A stretch of 64,000 nucleotides of DNA from Axinella damicornis (GCA_963931865.1 OZ007514.1:5868646-5932645), one strand, 5' to 3'. Positions 21,266-32,732 are shown, counted from the first letter of the stretch. Notes: generated by a model not told the origin, from the sequence alone. Numbers and translations: made by a program.

Positions 21266-24169
21266 GTCAGTTATACCATGCTAGATGGATTTCTCCACTA
21301 TCCAATCCCTTAGCAAGTCAGTGGGTGACAGCCTCATTCTTAGCCCTCCTTCCAGCTTTTTAGGCAACAGCTTGGCCAAGGTCATCTGGAATGAATTCTA
21401 GCTTCGTACCACGGATGTCAGTTATCTAATCCCTGAGCAAGTCAGTGGGTGATAGCCTCATTCTCAGCCCTCCTTCATCAGTGGGTCACGGGGACATGAC
21501 CGTTCATTCAAGGTCTCCACATTCCTATCCTTGTATCTTGGTCATATGGGGTGGTTTTGGGGATTGGGTGGAACCTGATTAGACAAAGGTCAAATACCCT
21601 CCTCAGTACACTCTGCAGAGTCCAGTACAGGATGGTGTTCTTATGTCAACTTCTAAAGAGCAATGGTCCATTTATGTACCTAAGCTGTTGCTAAGGAAAC
21701 AATTTCAGTCACATTGTGCTATACCATAGTCACATGTTATTAGGTGCAGCTCACATATTCACAGTTAGGCACAGGTTCGACTCTCGTCCCAGCTACTCGC
21801 TATTAAGCGCTGAAGTCATCTTCCAGATACTCTGTCATTTTCGATCCTACAGAGTAGAAAAAAGCTATAATTCGAATTGAAGTGCACTTCCTATTTGAGG
21901 AATCTCATTCGATATGCTTACAAGAGCACCTTTTAATCAAAAAAGTCTGTACGGTAGTTAAATCCAATCAATGAGTATGCCCAGATCCATGGGAACACTG
22001 CTCAAGTTGATGGACCCTCCCTCCCTCTTCCATAGTTACTTTGTGCGAGTGGCGTGGCATTGTGGTCAGCATGAATTCATTGATGTCCTCAAAGAGTATT
22101 GTCACATTACTGCTACAAGTTGCACTCGGTAATTATCAGCCAGCGTCACAATCCTCAGAAAGTCAAATTTGTCATGATTGAGATACGAAGCTGTGGATTG
22201 TGCCTGTGCAATGAGCAGGAAATGAGCCTTGAAATCGTGTTCTAAAGTGTCTCCTGGGCCTGCTTGCCTGGCCTGGTGCGATATTCATCGTGAAATCAAT
22301 TTTTTTGTTGCCTTTTATTTTATTTTTTATTTATATATATATTTTTTGTTATGTATATTTGCATTTGTATTTTGATTCTTTCCTTTTTAAATGTAACTAT
22401 TTTTCGTTGTATTCCGAACATTTGAACTTCGGTTGCATTAGCGCCGAAATTGCACTAGACCAAAGGCTATATTTTTATGATTGGGTGTCAAAATCCAACC
22501 TACAGCAGAAAGCTCTATTCATGCTGACCACAATGGCACAAACCACAGACCCATATCTCGTTCCTAGCCCTGGATAAATGACATTGTACAAAGATTTCAC
22601 TTACCGCATAACTCAGAATGCCATATGATTGGGATTGTGTCAGTAGGAATGAACCTTCTAATGATGTTCTAAAAATGAGTTTCTCTCGGCCTGCTTGCCT
22701 ACCAGCCTGGCTGGCTTTGTGCCAATTTCATGATGTCGAATGTCAGTCACAGTTGTGGCAAAATCACACTAGACCAAAGGCTATAATCCTTGCTTTTTCA
22801 TGATTGGGTCAAAATCCAACTTGCAGCCTGCTTGCCTGCAAGTCATGCCTGCCTGGCCTTGTGCCGTCTTGTCCTAAAAATCGATTTGAATGTCAGTCGC
22901 ATTTGCTCCAAATTCACAGTGTAGTCATAGTGTGGTAGCTAAAAGGGTCAAGTATGTTCCCCAACTTCCCCTCCTCTGTGAGCAGCTGGTGTTGTTGATA
23001 AGGTACAAGTGTACATGTTCTTATGTCAACTTCAGCACAGCAACACTGGCCCTATCCCGTTGCTAAGGTGTTGCTAAGGAAATGGGTAGTATTCCCAGCC
23101 TCCACAACAGTGGCAGCATACACTAACAAACAGGACTTGATTTTATCTTGCTGGCTTCACTGTGTATCCTTGGTCAGGGATCTGTCCCTCACCAGTTGCT
23201 ATGTTGAGTCCCAACTCCAGTACCATATGCCAGGTAGATGGTGGACTGAGTAGTGAGTAGCTAGGCAGTGTTTGTACCATGCTACTGGTAGCTGTGTAGC
23301 TAGCCAGGAATTGACCTCTTGTGAATGTGTGTTTGGGTGTTCTGTATGGACCAGCTCTATTCCTTACCTCCAAACATACAGTTGAGAACAATGCTACCGA
23401 CTGTTGCTCCGTGGACAATGGAATGGCAGGAGGAGGCAGGAGGAGGGTGTGTGCATGTAGACGAGCTGACAAGATGAACAGTCATGTGTAGGTAAGGGAG
23501 CACTATAAGTGTTGCAAATAGCAGCAGAATTTACATGCTATTTGCTGTGTGTAGCTAGTCTCGTGCCCAGCTGGAGATACCTATGGAAAATCCTACCTAT
23601 GGAAAATCCGTCTGATAACATAGGCTTGGTATAGCGGTGTAGCGTGGAGGGCATTAATTGAGCCTTAAACAACCATGTGAACCTATACAGGTTCTGCACT
23701 TTACATCACTTGCGTCTAGCGACTAGAGCGCCATATGTGCAGTACTATATTCTTTTGCCTGGCTGGAAACACAGTCATCACAATTGACAATGCAGTGTTT
23801 CTATTGGTTTGCTCAAATTCCTGCCTGAAGGTGTGGAATCTTAATCAGTGTCAAGAAAACTGCCCGACGTTACCAGACGGATTTCCTAAGGGGCTTCCGG
23901 CTGGGCACAAGACTAGTGTGCAGCCTGCCTCTAGAGCTACTGATAATTAGAAAGCACCAGATATTCATTATTCAGACCTTAATTGGAAGAGGTCAAGTAG
24001 GTCCCCCGAACTCCTCCCAGCCAGAGAACAAGCATTCCAGTCTCAGTAACTCAGTTGCTGCCCAACCCTATTAAATGTGTTGATGATATGTGTGCTGTCC
24101 CTAGATGTGATGCATGAGCATGCATATGAGAGAGCACTCTCCTGTGTAATACTCAGGGGTTGTCCATTT

Positions 24170-24171
<2 letters not shown>

Positions 24172-24213
<42 letters not shown>
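24172..24213 (+). repeat. Pure G run, 42 bases
   Basis: Longest homopolymer in the window; the allele in copy 3 (56,104-56,128) has 25 Gs and in copy 1 (3,482-3,498) 17. The tract lies in the same context 'gttgtccattt' in all copies. It would form a very stable G-quadruplex. Confidence 0.95.
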
Positions 24214-24216
<3 letters not shown>

Positions 24217-25026
24217 GCTTTCATGGAGATCGAAAGACAGTCCCAGAATCCTTTCCAAGACCTGCACACTTAAATAGTTCCAGTCACTGAGAACAGTAGG
24301 CAAAGTGGCTTGATAGCACAATACTCTGAAGTGTAGGAATCCCCAGGATCTCTCAGAATACAGAGTATGTGGAGTAAGTACTGTTGTTTCTGAGATGAGA
24401 CTCCCGACTGGGAAGGAGATGAGAACGGTCAGTAGTTCATACTCCCTCCTCTTATACACGTACGTTATATCAGCGGTCCTGTGTGCTATTCCTTGTCAAT
24501 GTGTATAATGATGTTCCCTTCTTCCCACAGCATATGGCACGGCACTGGCTGTGAGGACGACCCCAGGATTCTCCTCTCCTTACCCCCCCCCCCCCTCCCC
24601 CCTACGTACCTTTGGACCTGTAGTATATTGAGAGGTGTTAATATCTTCCCTGCCCTTTTGTTGTATGGACCTTTGTCCTCCTTACAGTTCTTTGTGCCTT
24701 TGTCTAGAAGTATTATGTGAATGCCCCTATGTGACTGTGACCCTATACAAGTGTGTGCTTGTATGCACATGTGTTATCCAGGTTGAGTGTAGTTATCATG
24801 GGTATCAGTGCTCCCGTGTTGTTCCGAGTTCCTCACGCTGACCACCTCCAGCACCAGTGCGCCGCCGGCCAAACCAGTGCCTGACTATAGCCATTTGCTA
24901 TAAAGTGCATCCACTTTCCCTGCTCTTTACCAACCATAAGAAACAGGGATTGCAAAACCCCTGTATTAAGGTATAACACCTAGTATTAAATTCCCCAATT
25001 CTTATGGGAGCTCATGACGGCATTAA

Positions 25027-25183
25027 CTCATTACCTACTACTGCAAACAGCCTAAAGAAGCATGAACATGTACAAAGTATATAAACTCTTATGGGCTTAT
25101 GGGTATATATCCTCCGGGCTCATTTGGCTGCTACGGGGTGCAGTGGGTTAATTACCCATTGCACCCCGTAGCAGCCAAATGTC
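25027..25183. mobile_element. Hairpin insertion present only in copy 2
   Basis: Relative to 6,262 and 56,935, about 155 bases are inserted before 'gtcattgagagttaatgc'. Its right half is a near-perfect palindrome (about 25,119-25,180; arms ATTTGGCTGCTACGGGGTGC and inverse around TTAATTA). It resembles a small non-autonomous fold-back. Target duplication is not clear. Confidence 0.6.
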
Positions 25184-25860
25184 ATTGAGAGTTAATGCAC
25201 AGTTCTGTATGCATATTATGAATTTTTAATCAGCTACAATCAGGCTAGTCTCTGCAAATACGTATATCTGTGAGCATATAGATCTGAGGTGCATGCATGC
25301 ATGACGTATCTATGTACAAATATTAATTGAGTCCTGCTATAGTATAATATACTGTAGCAGGACCTACGTACACTATGAGTACAGTAGTAGAGCGGATGAG
25401 TGTAATCACTCCAAATCTTTTATCATTATTCTCACCTCTCGTCTCCACTACTGGAGGGCAGTGGAGGCATGGGAACCATAGCAACAGTGGTCTACAAGCG
25501 GCTAGCCTCGATGATCTCAAGAAGCCCTTATTCATGCATCCTGCATGCACGATACTATTATGCTCGGTTTGCAGTGAGACATTGTGAACATAATTATAAT
25601 TATGTTTTACATGCATATGACTATATTATACCCATGGTGAAGCAAATTTGAAATCGAGAGTTCATTCACATACACGGTAGCTATAGCATACGTTCTCAAC
25701 AGGATTCATCATGATGTGGCTTGGCATATATAGCCTGCAAGTGCATGAGAAATTATAAAGCTGAATGCATGGGCGTGGAGGCCATGGATCGGACTAAGGC
25801 TCGCTTGCATGGCATACATTGATTGGCACCCAATATCTTAACTTAGTTAGTAATAGTAAA

Positions 25861-26224
25861 GAAAACAGACATGCAGTCAACTACAATTAAGTCATTCACT
25901 GCAAGACAAAAATTATTAGCTCTTTGTCTTATACAAATATTAATTGCATAGGGTTTTTTTCAAGCATGGGAGATTGTATGCACGAAGTCATGCAAGTGAA
26001 TGTTTTGTAACAATTGCACTACTATGTATCACACAGGAAGTGAATCTTGGTTCAAAATTCTTGTTTCAAAATGACAGACGTTTACAGTGCATTGAAGTTG
26101 TGACAACAAAGTGATACAGCAAATTGGTACACAAATTTGAAAAGCTTAACAACACTGACAACTTTTAATGATACCTGATACAATAGGAAGAAGAGCTCAA
26201 TAACATGACATTGTGTACATGAAG
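25861..26224. other. 3' flank / 3' UTR of the minus-strand GTPase gene
   Basis: Nearly identical to 57,580-57,954, including across the stop codon of the death-domain exon. No exon is read here. Confidence 0.5.
26164..26169 (-). terminator. Candidate polyadenylation signal ATTAAA
   Basis: On the minus strand ATTAAA lies 56 bases downstream of the stop codon at 26,225. The same hexamer is at the same distance in copy II (57,894-57,899). A variant signal used by many animal genes; position fits but is not proven. Confidence 0.35.
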
Positions 26225-26538
26225 TTACAAACCCAGTGCATCTTTAACCTGTTCAGCAAGTTGTTTTCGTTCTGAGTCAACTAACAGTTCAATCAGATCT
26301 TCCCAGGTGGCATCTGGACTGTCTAGCCATTGCTTGAACATCTCCCGGCAGCAGATGTGTAGACCGTTCTGTTTGTGTGCATGTTCTGCGTCAATGCACT
26401 GAATTCTTTGTCCTTCTGGGTCGAGGTCCATGAGGAACCCGACATCCTTCCAAACTGGAGCAACCGATTCAATGATATTCACCCTCTCTCCCTTCTTGGT
26501 CTTTAGCTTCATCAGTTGGGCCATCCTGGGCTTCGTAT
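26225..26538 (-). CDS. Last exon: C-terminal death domain of Roc GTPase protein
   Basis: A 314-base terminal exon with acceptor tgtgttgcag| and stop TAA at 26,225-26,227; the acceptor is phase 1. The first residues complete the codon of the preceding linker exon (DTKPRMAQ). The domain shows ESVAPVWKDVGFLMDLD, then CREMFKQWLDSPDATWEDLI, ELLVDSERKQLAEQV and ends in KDALGL. The pattern W..(L)G..L..…..F..WL....TW..L...L...…LA.….L is that of a death domain. A C-terminal death domain after a Roc/COR module recalls the DAPK1 architecture. It is expected to bind a partner death domain. The copy at 57,955-58,268 is nearly identical. Confidence 0.8.
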
Positions 26539-26865
26539 CTGCAACACAAAATACACAGGAATCAAACACATTGTACTAGTGCGTGGGTGGATCAAAGGCA
26601 CCTACTGTGGTTAACAATTATTCTGAAGCCATGTGACAGCTGTGGTTTATTGAAATTAGACCATGCATACCTACTATGAAATTAACTATAACACGTTTTC
26701 TTTCCTAAGTCTGATATTTGTGGAAAAATCTCGCTTTTCAATATATTTGTACTGACAGTCTGCTTCTGCTGTTGGTTAAATAGTGCTATTGGCAATTCCT
26801 TTACCATAAAACCTAGCAGAAACTAAAGAACATATCTGACTGTTGAGAGATCTATTCATGCATAC

Positions 26866-26928
26866 CAGCAGTGATGGCTCCAGATGCACCGGGACTGCAC
26901 ACCTTGGGAGTCAGTTGGCCTGCTACAT
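26866..26928 (-). CDS. Linker exon 2 of Roc GTPase gene
   Basis: A 63-base exon (21 codons), acceptor ctccctcag| and donor GCTG|gtatgc, phase 1 at both ends. It encodes a low-complexity linker rich in Gly, Ala, Ser, Pro (start DVAGQLTPKV). The equivalent at 58,599-58,661 is unchanged across its splice sites, which supports it being a genuine exon. Confidence 0.65.
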
Positions 26929-27053
26929 CTGAGGGAGGTATACCTGCATGTGGAATAATATTACGACACACACCATTAATTCTTCATCCACAGTGATGCA
27001 GTTAATGGCTAATGTTATCAAGGTGTAGGTGCACATCATAATACATAACATAC

Positions 27054-27113
27054 CAAGGATGCCAATTGTGTCCTTCACAGCAGGTGGTGAAAGCTTCAGC
27101 TCAGACAGCTTTT
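27054..27113 (-). CDS. Linker exon 1 of Roc GTPase gene
   Basis: A 60-base exon (20 codons), acceptor cctttacag| and donor CTTG|gtatgt, phase 1 at both ends, encoding a short amphipathic stretch (KLSELKLSPPAVKDTIG). Conserved in copy II at 58,787-58,846. It joins the end of the GTPase exon to linker exon 2. Confidence 0.65.
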
Positions 27114-27237
27114 CTGTAAAGGTATAAACAAAGAGATGAGAAGTGTATTCAGACCAAGAACTAATCCCACAACCACACTATCCCTTAGTCAGTCACATGA
27201 TGACCATGTACTCAAATTTCATCACCATAACACGTAC

Positions 27238-29304
27238 CAACTGCACCAGAAGTCCGAGGGAACCACACCAGGTGCTGCTCTGTCAGTCTGCTGCAGACCT
27301 CAGCTCGATTCACGGTGCAAGTCATCCACCTACGATTGCTTTCAACTGTGGCAACGTGCATGTGTGGAACGGGTGCATCTGTAGAAGTAATGTGGTCACC
27401 TGAACAGAAGAAGGCATCTTGTGGCACAGAATTGTTGTAGTTGAGATTTCGTGATGCACTGCGCAAGCCTGCAAGGATTGTTTCCTGAATTTGTGGACAC
27501 ACTTCTGGAGACAGCTCTGAAGCAATGGCTGCAGGAAGTTGAATACTCACTTGGAAGTAGGTTGAGAACGAATCGGTGATTGTGATTCTTCCAGGACGAT
27601 CTCCTGGGACTTCAAACTCAATGGTGTTTCGGTCAACTTTGGCTGGACATTGACTGCTAGCATCAAAGAGCAGCTTCCATTTGGCACGAGAAAGAAGGTA
27701 GGCTGCTAGACCACAGAACACTCCAACTGGAGGACTGTGGGGAAAGTAAAACAGCAGGGAAGGGACACTGCTACTTGGAGAGAGAAGAGTGGGATCCTCT
27801 GTCACTGGTAAGAGACAGGGCATGAGGTACTCCTTGTCGGTGATCTGGGACACTATGAGGAGCTTCGTGAAAAGCTTCAGCAGCTGGACAGGACCAAAAA
27901 GGCCTGGAACATAATGTTTCGAAAACTCCGGCTTGCTAAGGAGTTCTAGGGTCACGATTCCCTGATCACGAAATCGAAGGAGCTTACCTTCAACTGCTTT
28001 GTGTTGACTTGGATCGGTTTTCAACCTGTGGATGTGCTCAACTAATTCAGTTATCTTGTCAAGGAGCACCTGGGAATCACAAAAGATGATGTCGGGAAGC
28101 ACGTCCTTGTAGTAGAAGAGAATGTTAAGATTGTTAAGGTACTTCAGAGCTTCCTCAAATGACTCCTCATCGAAGTGAAATTTTTGTGCCACTGCAAAGC
28201 CCTCAGCTTTGCTGAGCACACCTCGCCCTAGTTCCAGCATCCGCTTCTCAAGCGCATGCTCAAGGGCATACCATCGAAGTGGGATTTGCTTTGGTTTCAC
28301 ATGCGATCTTTCCACTATCACTCTTCTTATTTCTGCTGCAAATTCTCGCTCCTGAGGCCCGGGGCGTTTGGCATTCAATGGGAAAATGAGCTCCTTCAAC
28401 CTTTCACCACAGTAGATGACATCATCGTGTACTGCTGGAAGGAGCATATCTCGAATCTTTTGATTTTTCTCCTCTCTTGTTTCTGGGCACTGGTCCTCCA
28501 GATCCTTGTGGGTTCCTATGAAGATTGCATTGGGACAGAGGCCTTCCTCAGACTGGGATGCCTGTGACTGCATTACCCTCATGCAGTGTCTCAGAATCTG
28601 TTCATTGGTGTAAGCTGAGTAATACGGGATGCCAACACGTTTGCCATTGTCATCAAAGTACTCAATCAGTGGGTGGTCACTGAGACTTGCATCGAGCCTA
28701 ATTGCAAACATAGTGGCTGAAGTATCTCTCATGAATATGGGGAGTACCTCATGAAACTGAGGCTGTCCCCCAGTGTCAATCAGACTGATTCGATCCCTCT
28801 TGAAGGCCTTCTTTGCGTATGCATGTGGTGACATCTCGATGCGTCGAAGTAGCTCATCTTTGGCAGAAGTGGAGACCGAGGACGGAGTTTCATGGGTGAT
28901 GGAGGATGGTATCGTATGCTCTGGATGGCCAGTTTGTGGCTTTGAAATACCTGCTACTGTGGATGTGCTGGAAGATCCAGCTGGGGTTTTAGCATTCACA
29001 GAAGGCGAAGGCTTTGATGGAAGCATTGTTGATGTGTCAGCAATAGTCTGCGCAAGTTGATCGTGGGTTATTCGGACAAACTTATTACCTCTTTTCTCAG
29101 CCCTAGTCCTCGATACGGCTCTAACTGGTCTTGTAGCACATGGTGTGCTACGGCGGACAGTGGGTGGATCTTCGTCCATTATAAGTGCAATTGTGTGACT
29201 CTTTCCCGTTCCTGCTGCTCCCAGAATGAGCGCTTTAATGTCCCTTGCCTCCACGTATCCATGTGTCATTGCCTCATCAAACAGCTCCTTGGACTTCTCA
29301 CTCG
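27238..29304 (-). CDS. Roc/COR-like GTPase exon (689 codons)
   Basis: One open exon, acceptor ccatacag| at the right and donor GTTG|gtacgt at the left, both phase 1. Numbered from the Met at 29,269: P-loop GAAGTGKS at 17-24, G3 DTGGQ at 165-169, G4 THKD at 253-256. DTGGQ and TH.D are characteristic of Roc GTPases (LRRK2, MFHAS1, DAPK1), not of Ras (NKxD). Between G1 and G3 lies an unusually long Ser/Thr/Pro-rich insertion (about 35-160). After the G domain comes a winged-helix/COR-like region (LRWYALEHAL…, YLNNLNILFYYKDVLPDIIF). Next is a region with LPSLLFYFPHSPPVGVFCGL and a Cys-containing end (TCTVNRAEVCSRLTEQHLVW). There is no frameshift or stop. It probably acts as a nucleotide switch controlling death-domain assembly (inference). 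Neighbours in the transcript are death domain C upstream and the linkers plus a death domain downstream. Confidence 0.85.
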
Positions 29305-29639
29305 CTGTATGGTGGAAGTGTTACCAACTTCATGTGATACTATAGAGTACATATCATAATTATAAGCTCATGATGTAGTTAGTAGAAGCCCATCCTCTTT
29401 GGTTTCAAAGGAGGTTAGGCCCAGTCATGAATTTGTTACTGTGGAATTTTAAGTGGCTTTACAAGTTGAAGTAGTAAATTCATACACTGTTTTCTCTGCT
29501 GTTCTACCAGTCACTATACAAACCACAGGCGGGCAGTATAATAGGTAATTGGAGTCCATACACATATTAAAATTCAAACCAAGAGGCTGATACTATAGGC
29601 ATCCAATTATCAATTGCGATTTTTTTCCTGTTGCTGAGA

Positions 29640-29720
29640 AAACTGAAGTGACCAGATAAAACTGTTGGCACTCAACTGGGACTCAAAGTCATGCCCTCCT
29701 GATTACCGGACGCTCTTATA
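29640..29720 (-). repeat. tRNA-derived SINE remnant
   Basis: On the minus strand, 'ccggtaatcaggagg' followed by TTTGAGTCCCAG (about 29,675-29,690) looks like the anticodon-arm and B-box half of a tRNA-derived SINE. Too decayed for a functional tRNA. Confidence 0.35.
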
Positions 29721-29723
29721 CAC

Positions 29724-30066
29724 TAGCCTCGTTCCCAGGCCTACCCCGTTTTTTCTGTTCTTCGGTTTCCGTTGACACTAATACACGGATGCAGAAAGGC
29801 GGCGCAAAACGCGGAAGGCCTGGTACGATTCATCACGTGAGTGACGTCAGGTGGACGCAAGGGTGGACGTGGGGGGGGGGGGGGTAGTCGTTTCAGCAGA
29901 TCCTGAAGGCTGTTCATCTTGCAGTCGGCTCGGTTCGAACGCTCCGCGGCTAGTCGGGACTCGCAGACGATCTACACAACTTCTTGGGCGCTTTTTAAAC
30001 TTATTTGTATTGTATCAATGGAAACCGAAGAACAGAAAATACGGGGTAGGCCTGGGAACGAGGCTA
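29724..30066. mobile_element. TAGCCTCG-type element, 9-bp duplication
   Basis: Inverted repeats begin TAGCCTCGTTCCCAGGCCTA and extend to about 50 bases. Flanked by the exact repeat CTTATACAC (29,715-29,723 and 30,067-30,075). It contains the 14-base G run. The left end of the same family occurs alone at 52,868-52,920. Confidence 0.85.
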
Positions 30067-30223
30067 CTTATACACCACAGAATTCCAGTCCTTTGGAACC
30101 GGACCACCATGGCTGAAACAGGTACAATTTCAACATTTGAAAATGCTCACTCTGTGTATGTACCAACTTTGGAACTGATATCATGAAGTGAACAATTGGT
30201 TGGTATGTCTGATTATGCCACTG

Positions 30224-30612
30224 TAGCCTCATTCCCAGGCCCACACATGGAACGCGGAAGTGGGCCTGGCGACACTTGGCAAGATTCCCGTATGTGCTGA
30301 GCTCAGCAGTTTTGATTTCGGGTAGGCGAATCACGTTTGTCCATTCCCAATTACTTACATTCATTACCACGTGAATAGTGTAGCCGTTTGATAAAACCAC
30401 TGATGTAGCCTTCAAGACTCCCGATCACTTCTGGTCGCTTCTTGGCAAGGATTTTCTAATTAGCCATCACCAACAGCTACCTGAATGCATGATTAGAATG
30501 CATCCAAGGAATGTAATCGCTTACGCAATTATGCTGACTGAGCACATACGGAAATTTTGCCAAGTACCAGGCCCTCTTCCGTGTTCCGCGTTAGGGCCTG
30601 GGTACGAGGCTA
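30224..30612. mobile_element. TAGCCTC-type element, 9-bp duplication
   Basis: Inverted ends TAGCCTCATTCCCAGGCCC and inverse, flanked by the exact repeat ATGCCACTG (30,215-30,223 and 30,613-30,621). Non-coding interior; subterminal repeats 'cacttggcaa'/'ttgccaagta' are also inverted. Confidence 0.85.
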
Positions 30613-30872
30613 ATGCCACTGCACTAGCTAAGACCGCTCGGCAGTGAGAGGAAGATTACACTACTATACTGGATGGTGTGTCAGCTGGAACAATGCAATT
30701 ACAGTCAGCGTATGTAAATCAGACACAGAGAGTGTTGCATTATTTTGTGGCTGGCATAATTATTTGATTCAGTATCGGAGTTGTGCAGCAACTGATAATG
30801 AACCATTGGTATTGTAGTTCCACTTGTCATGACGATCACAAGATAATGACTGGCAGTGTTACTTGGTTCCCT

Positions 30873-30914
30873 CAGGAGCACATAATGACGTAAAGAACGT
30901 CATTATGTGCTCCT
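30873..30914. mobile_element. 42-bp hairpin element with 8-bp duplication
   Basis: CAGGAGCACATAATGACGT and its inverse make an almost perfect hairpin, flanked by GGTTCCCT (30,865-30,872) and GGTTCTCT (30,915-30,922). Copy II has the same element at 59,091-59,132. The related insertion at 48,015-48,060 has an empty site and an exact 8-bp duplication. The 8-bp size suggests a minimal hAT derivative. Confidence 0.65.
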
Positions 30915-30941
30915 GGTTCTCTGATGAGTGCTCTTTTAATG

Positions 30942-32308
30942 AAGGTACTGGAGTGCAAACCCTCGACGTAGTGTAGTCCATAATGTATGCATGGAATAAT
31001 ATGTACTGAAGGTGGAAAATCCTCTGTCAATGTCTGTGGAATCTGTGATGCAATGGGCTTCATAATACTAGTGGAATGTGGGATTCGAACTCTGTCCTGA
31101 TGATTGATAATTGTAACATGGTAGTCATACAAAACATTCAATTAGGGGTAGTTTAGCCTTGTTCCCAGGCTCCTCCCCAGGTTTTTGTACCCGGAGCGAC
31201 AACTGTACTACGCTGTTTAACAGACACCGCACCCGACGCGACAACTCTATAGACTACTATACGCTGCAGACACTGCAATTGCAACCAGCCCGGCACAAAG
31301 ATCTACACAAATGTACCTACACGCAGGTATTTATGTAAGTGCATGTGATGCTATTCATAGACGACGTAATTCACTTCCTGCTCTTATTTTGCATACTTTT
31401 ACGTCATATGTTCAATGGACGAACATGAACGTTCGAACACAGACGGAGACCACTCGTGGACCTACGTAGTATTGATTGGCTAGAACGATGGGCGAACCAT
31501 GAACAGTCTAACCAGGCTCTGTACCTTCTCGCCTACACAGCAAAGTTGCATCGTGCGAATACTCGTGGACCTACCTATTCATTGGCTAGAGGGACGGATG
31601 GCCGACCATGAACAGTCTAACCAGGCTCTGTACCTTCTCACCTGTGACCCAGCAAACTGGACAAAGACCGCTGGTGGACTTACCTATTCACTGACCTCAG
31701 ACCTGTACATGTCCTGTAGAACACATGGTGTGCTTAGCAGCTAGACCAGTGTGCAGCATGCATAATTATAGGTCCCTGTGTTGTGGACATGTGCATGTGT
31801 CTGGATTACTATGATTTCTGTCGCCTCAGTCATGCAACATTGGAAATTTGAATGACTGTACATGCAAATACTCGTTCTGCATTGCACTCGCTCACGCTCG
31901 CCCCACAATGCCATGCATTCTCCTAGTAGTTGACATGATTGCTGCTACGCCCGCGCGTGCGCGTGGCTAGTATAGTACAGTCGAGTCTCGTGCCCAGACC
32001 ACACCCCCTCGCAGGGAGGCGGTACTAGGTGTGGTCTGGGCACGAGACAACTGCGTGGCATGCAAATGGCTGACTCGATTGCGGACAAATCGGTAGGCAA
32101 CCTATCTTAACTTTTGAATGACACGCTTTTAGCGAAATCCACGAGTCAAAACTCTTAAGCACCTCGTGTGGAGCCCGCTGATACCCTTTTTGGAACGTGT
32201 CCAGTCACCTAGTGGTAGTTAGTGTGGTAACAGACAGACAGACACACAGACAGACACAAACTGACTACTGTAATTACCCCTCCTGCGCATGCGCGCCGAG
32301 GGTTAACT
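30942..32308. other. Block absent from copy II, bordered by TTAA
   Basis: In copy II (near 59,155) 'attttaactaggaatatg' is continuous. Here 1.37 kb separates 'cttttaa' from 'ttaactaggaatatg'. It may be an insertion with TTAA duplication or a deletion in copy II between TTAA repeats. Within it, a direct repeat of about 110 bases (about 31,485-31,560 and 31,600-31,670, 'aaccatgaacagtctaaccaggctctgtacc') is visible. No gene. Confidence 0.6.
31985..32048. repeat. Inverted repeat GTCTCGTGCCCAGACCACACC
   Basis: Perfect 21-base inverted arms at 31,985-32,005 and 32,028-32,048 with a 22-base loop. Related in sequence to the TAGTCTCG element family and probably a minimal member. Target duplication not clear. 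Confidence 0.7.
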
Positions 32309-32309
32309 A
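32207..32309. repeat. GC palindrome with CAGACAGA repeat
   Basis: A CAGACAGACA tract precedes 'taattacccctcctgcgcatgcgcgccgagggtta'-like sequence. The arrangement (palindrome around GCGCATGCGC next to a GTCTGTCA tract) mirrors 1,910-1,990 in inverse orientation. It marks a common repeat-family end, type unknown. Confidence 0.55.
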
Positions 32310-32732
32310 GGAATATGCATATGCCAACGTAGGTCTGACTCGCACACGTTAGCATAAGTAACAGATTGCAAGCGATATGTTGGACGAAGTAGCGCATGTG
32401 TACTGAAACCGATGGTGTGGTTAGCTCACAGTATCCAATGACGAGCTCGAGCGGCTGATTGTGCTGCACCGACTTGTCCAGCCGGTTGGTGTTGTCCATC
32501 GCCAAAATGCACATGGTCGACCAGGATGTACATTCCTACTTGTAACTAACTATTAATGATATATATGTGTACAAACCCTAGCTGAGATCATGGCTTACAC
32601 GTCGGAATAGATGCCTCGTGCTAAGATGCTTGGAAATGAGTAACGTTGGACCCCATAATAAAATTTGGCTGTTGGCCATCAACTACTTAATTTCAAAGTC
32701 AAACATGTTACGTGATTCAATCACTTCCATAC

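Larger units (their letters stand above)
16760..21640. repeat. Segmental-duplication unit Y, copy 1
   Basis: Collinear with about 47,500-53,650 (copy 3) and 39,640-43,485 (copy 2). It carries the same order of fragments in each: acetyl-CoA-synthetase-like exon, HIRAN-like piece (copies 1 and 3), exon C, CCTCATTCCCAG minisatellite, AGTAATCTCT repeat, CTCATCATGTG repeat, exon D, exon E (copies 1 and 3). Copies differ by indels and insertions. The damage seen in the exons indicates that the unit is not a functional gene in any copy. Confidence 0.8.
21640..25860. repeat. Segmental-duplication unit X, copy 2
   Basis: Collinear with 1-6,970 and with 53,880-57,570. It directly precedes, on the map, the 3' end of the minus-strand GTPase gene, as copy 3 precedes the GTPase-less copy. 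It holds the empty sites for the 1,463, 1,910 and 3,689 insertions. No supported gene inside. Confidence 0.8.
29305..32732. other. Intron between GTPase exon and death domain C, packed with mobile elements
   Basis: Contains a SINE-like remnant, two 9-bp-duplication elements, a small hAT-like hairpin and a block absent from copy II. A 14-base G run is at 29,871-29,884. No exon was found, although a very small phase-1 exon could be missed. Confidence 0.6.

Noticed and set aside
31080..31110. tRNA-like B box (GAGTTCGAATCC on minus strand), also near 21,770 plus
   Set aside because: The T-stem does not pair and no A box or acceptor stem fits; not tRNA genes.
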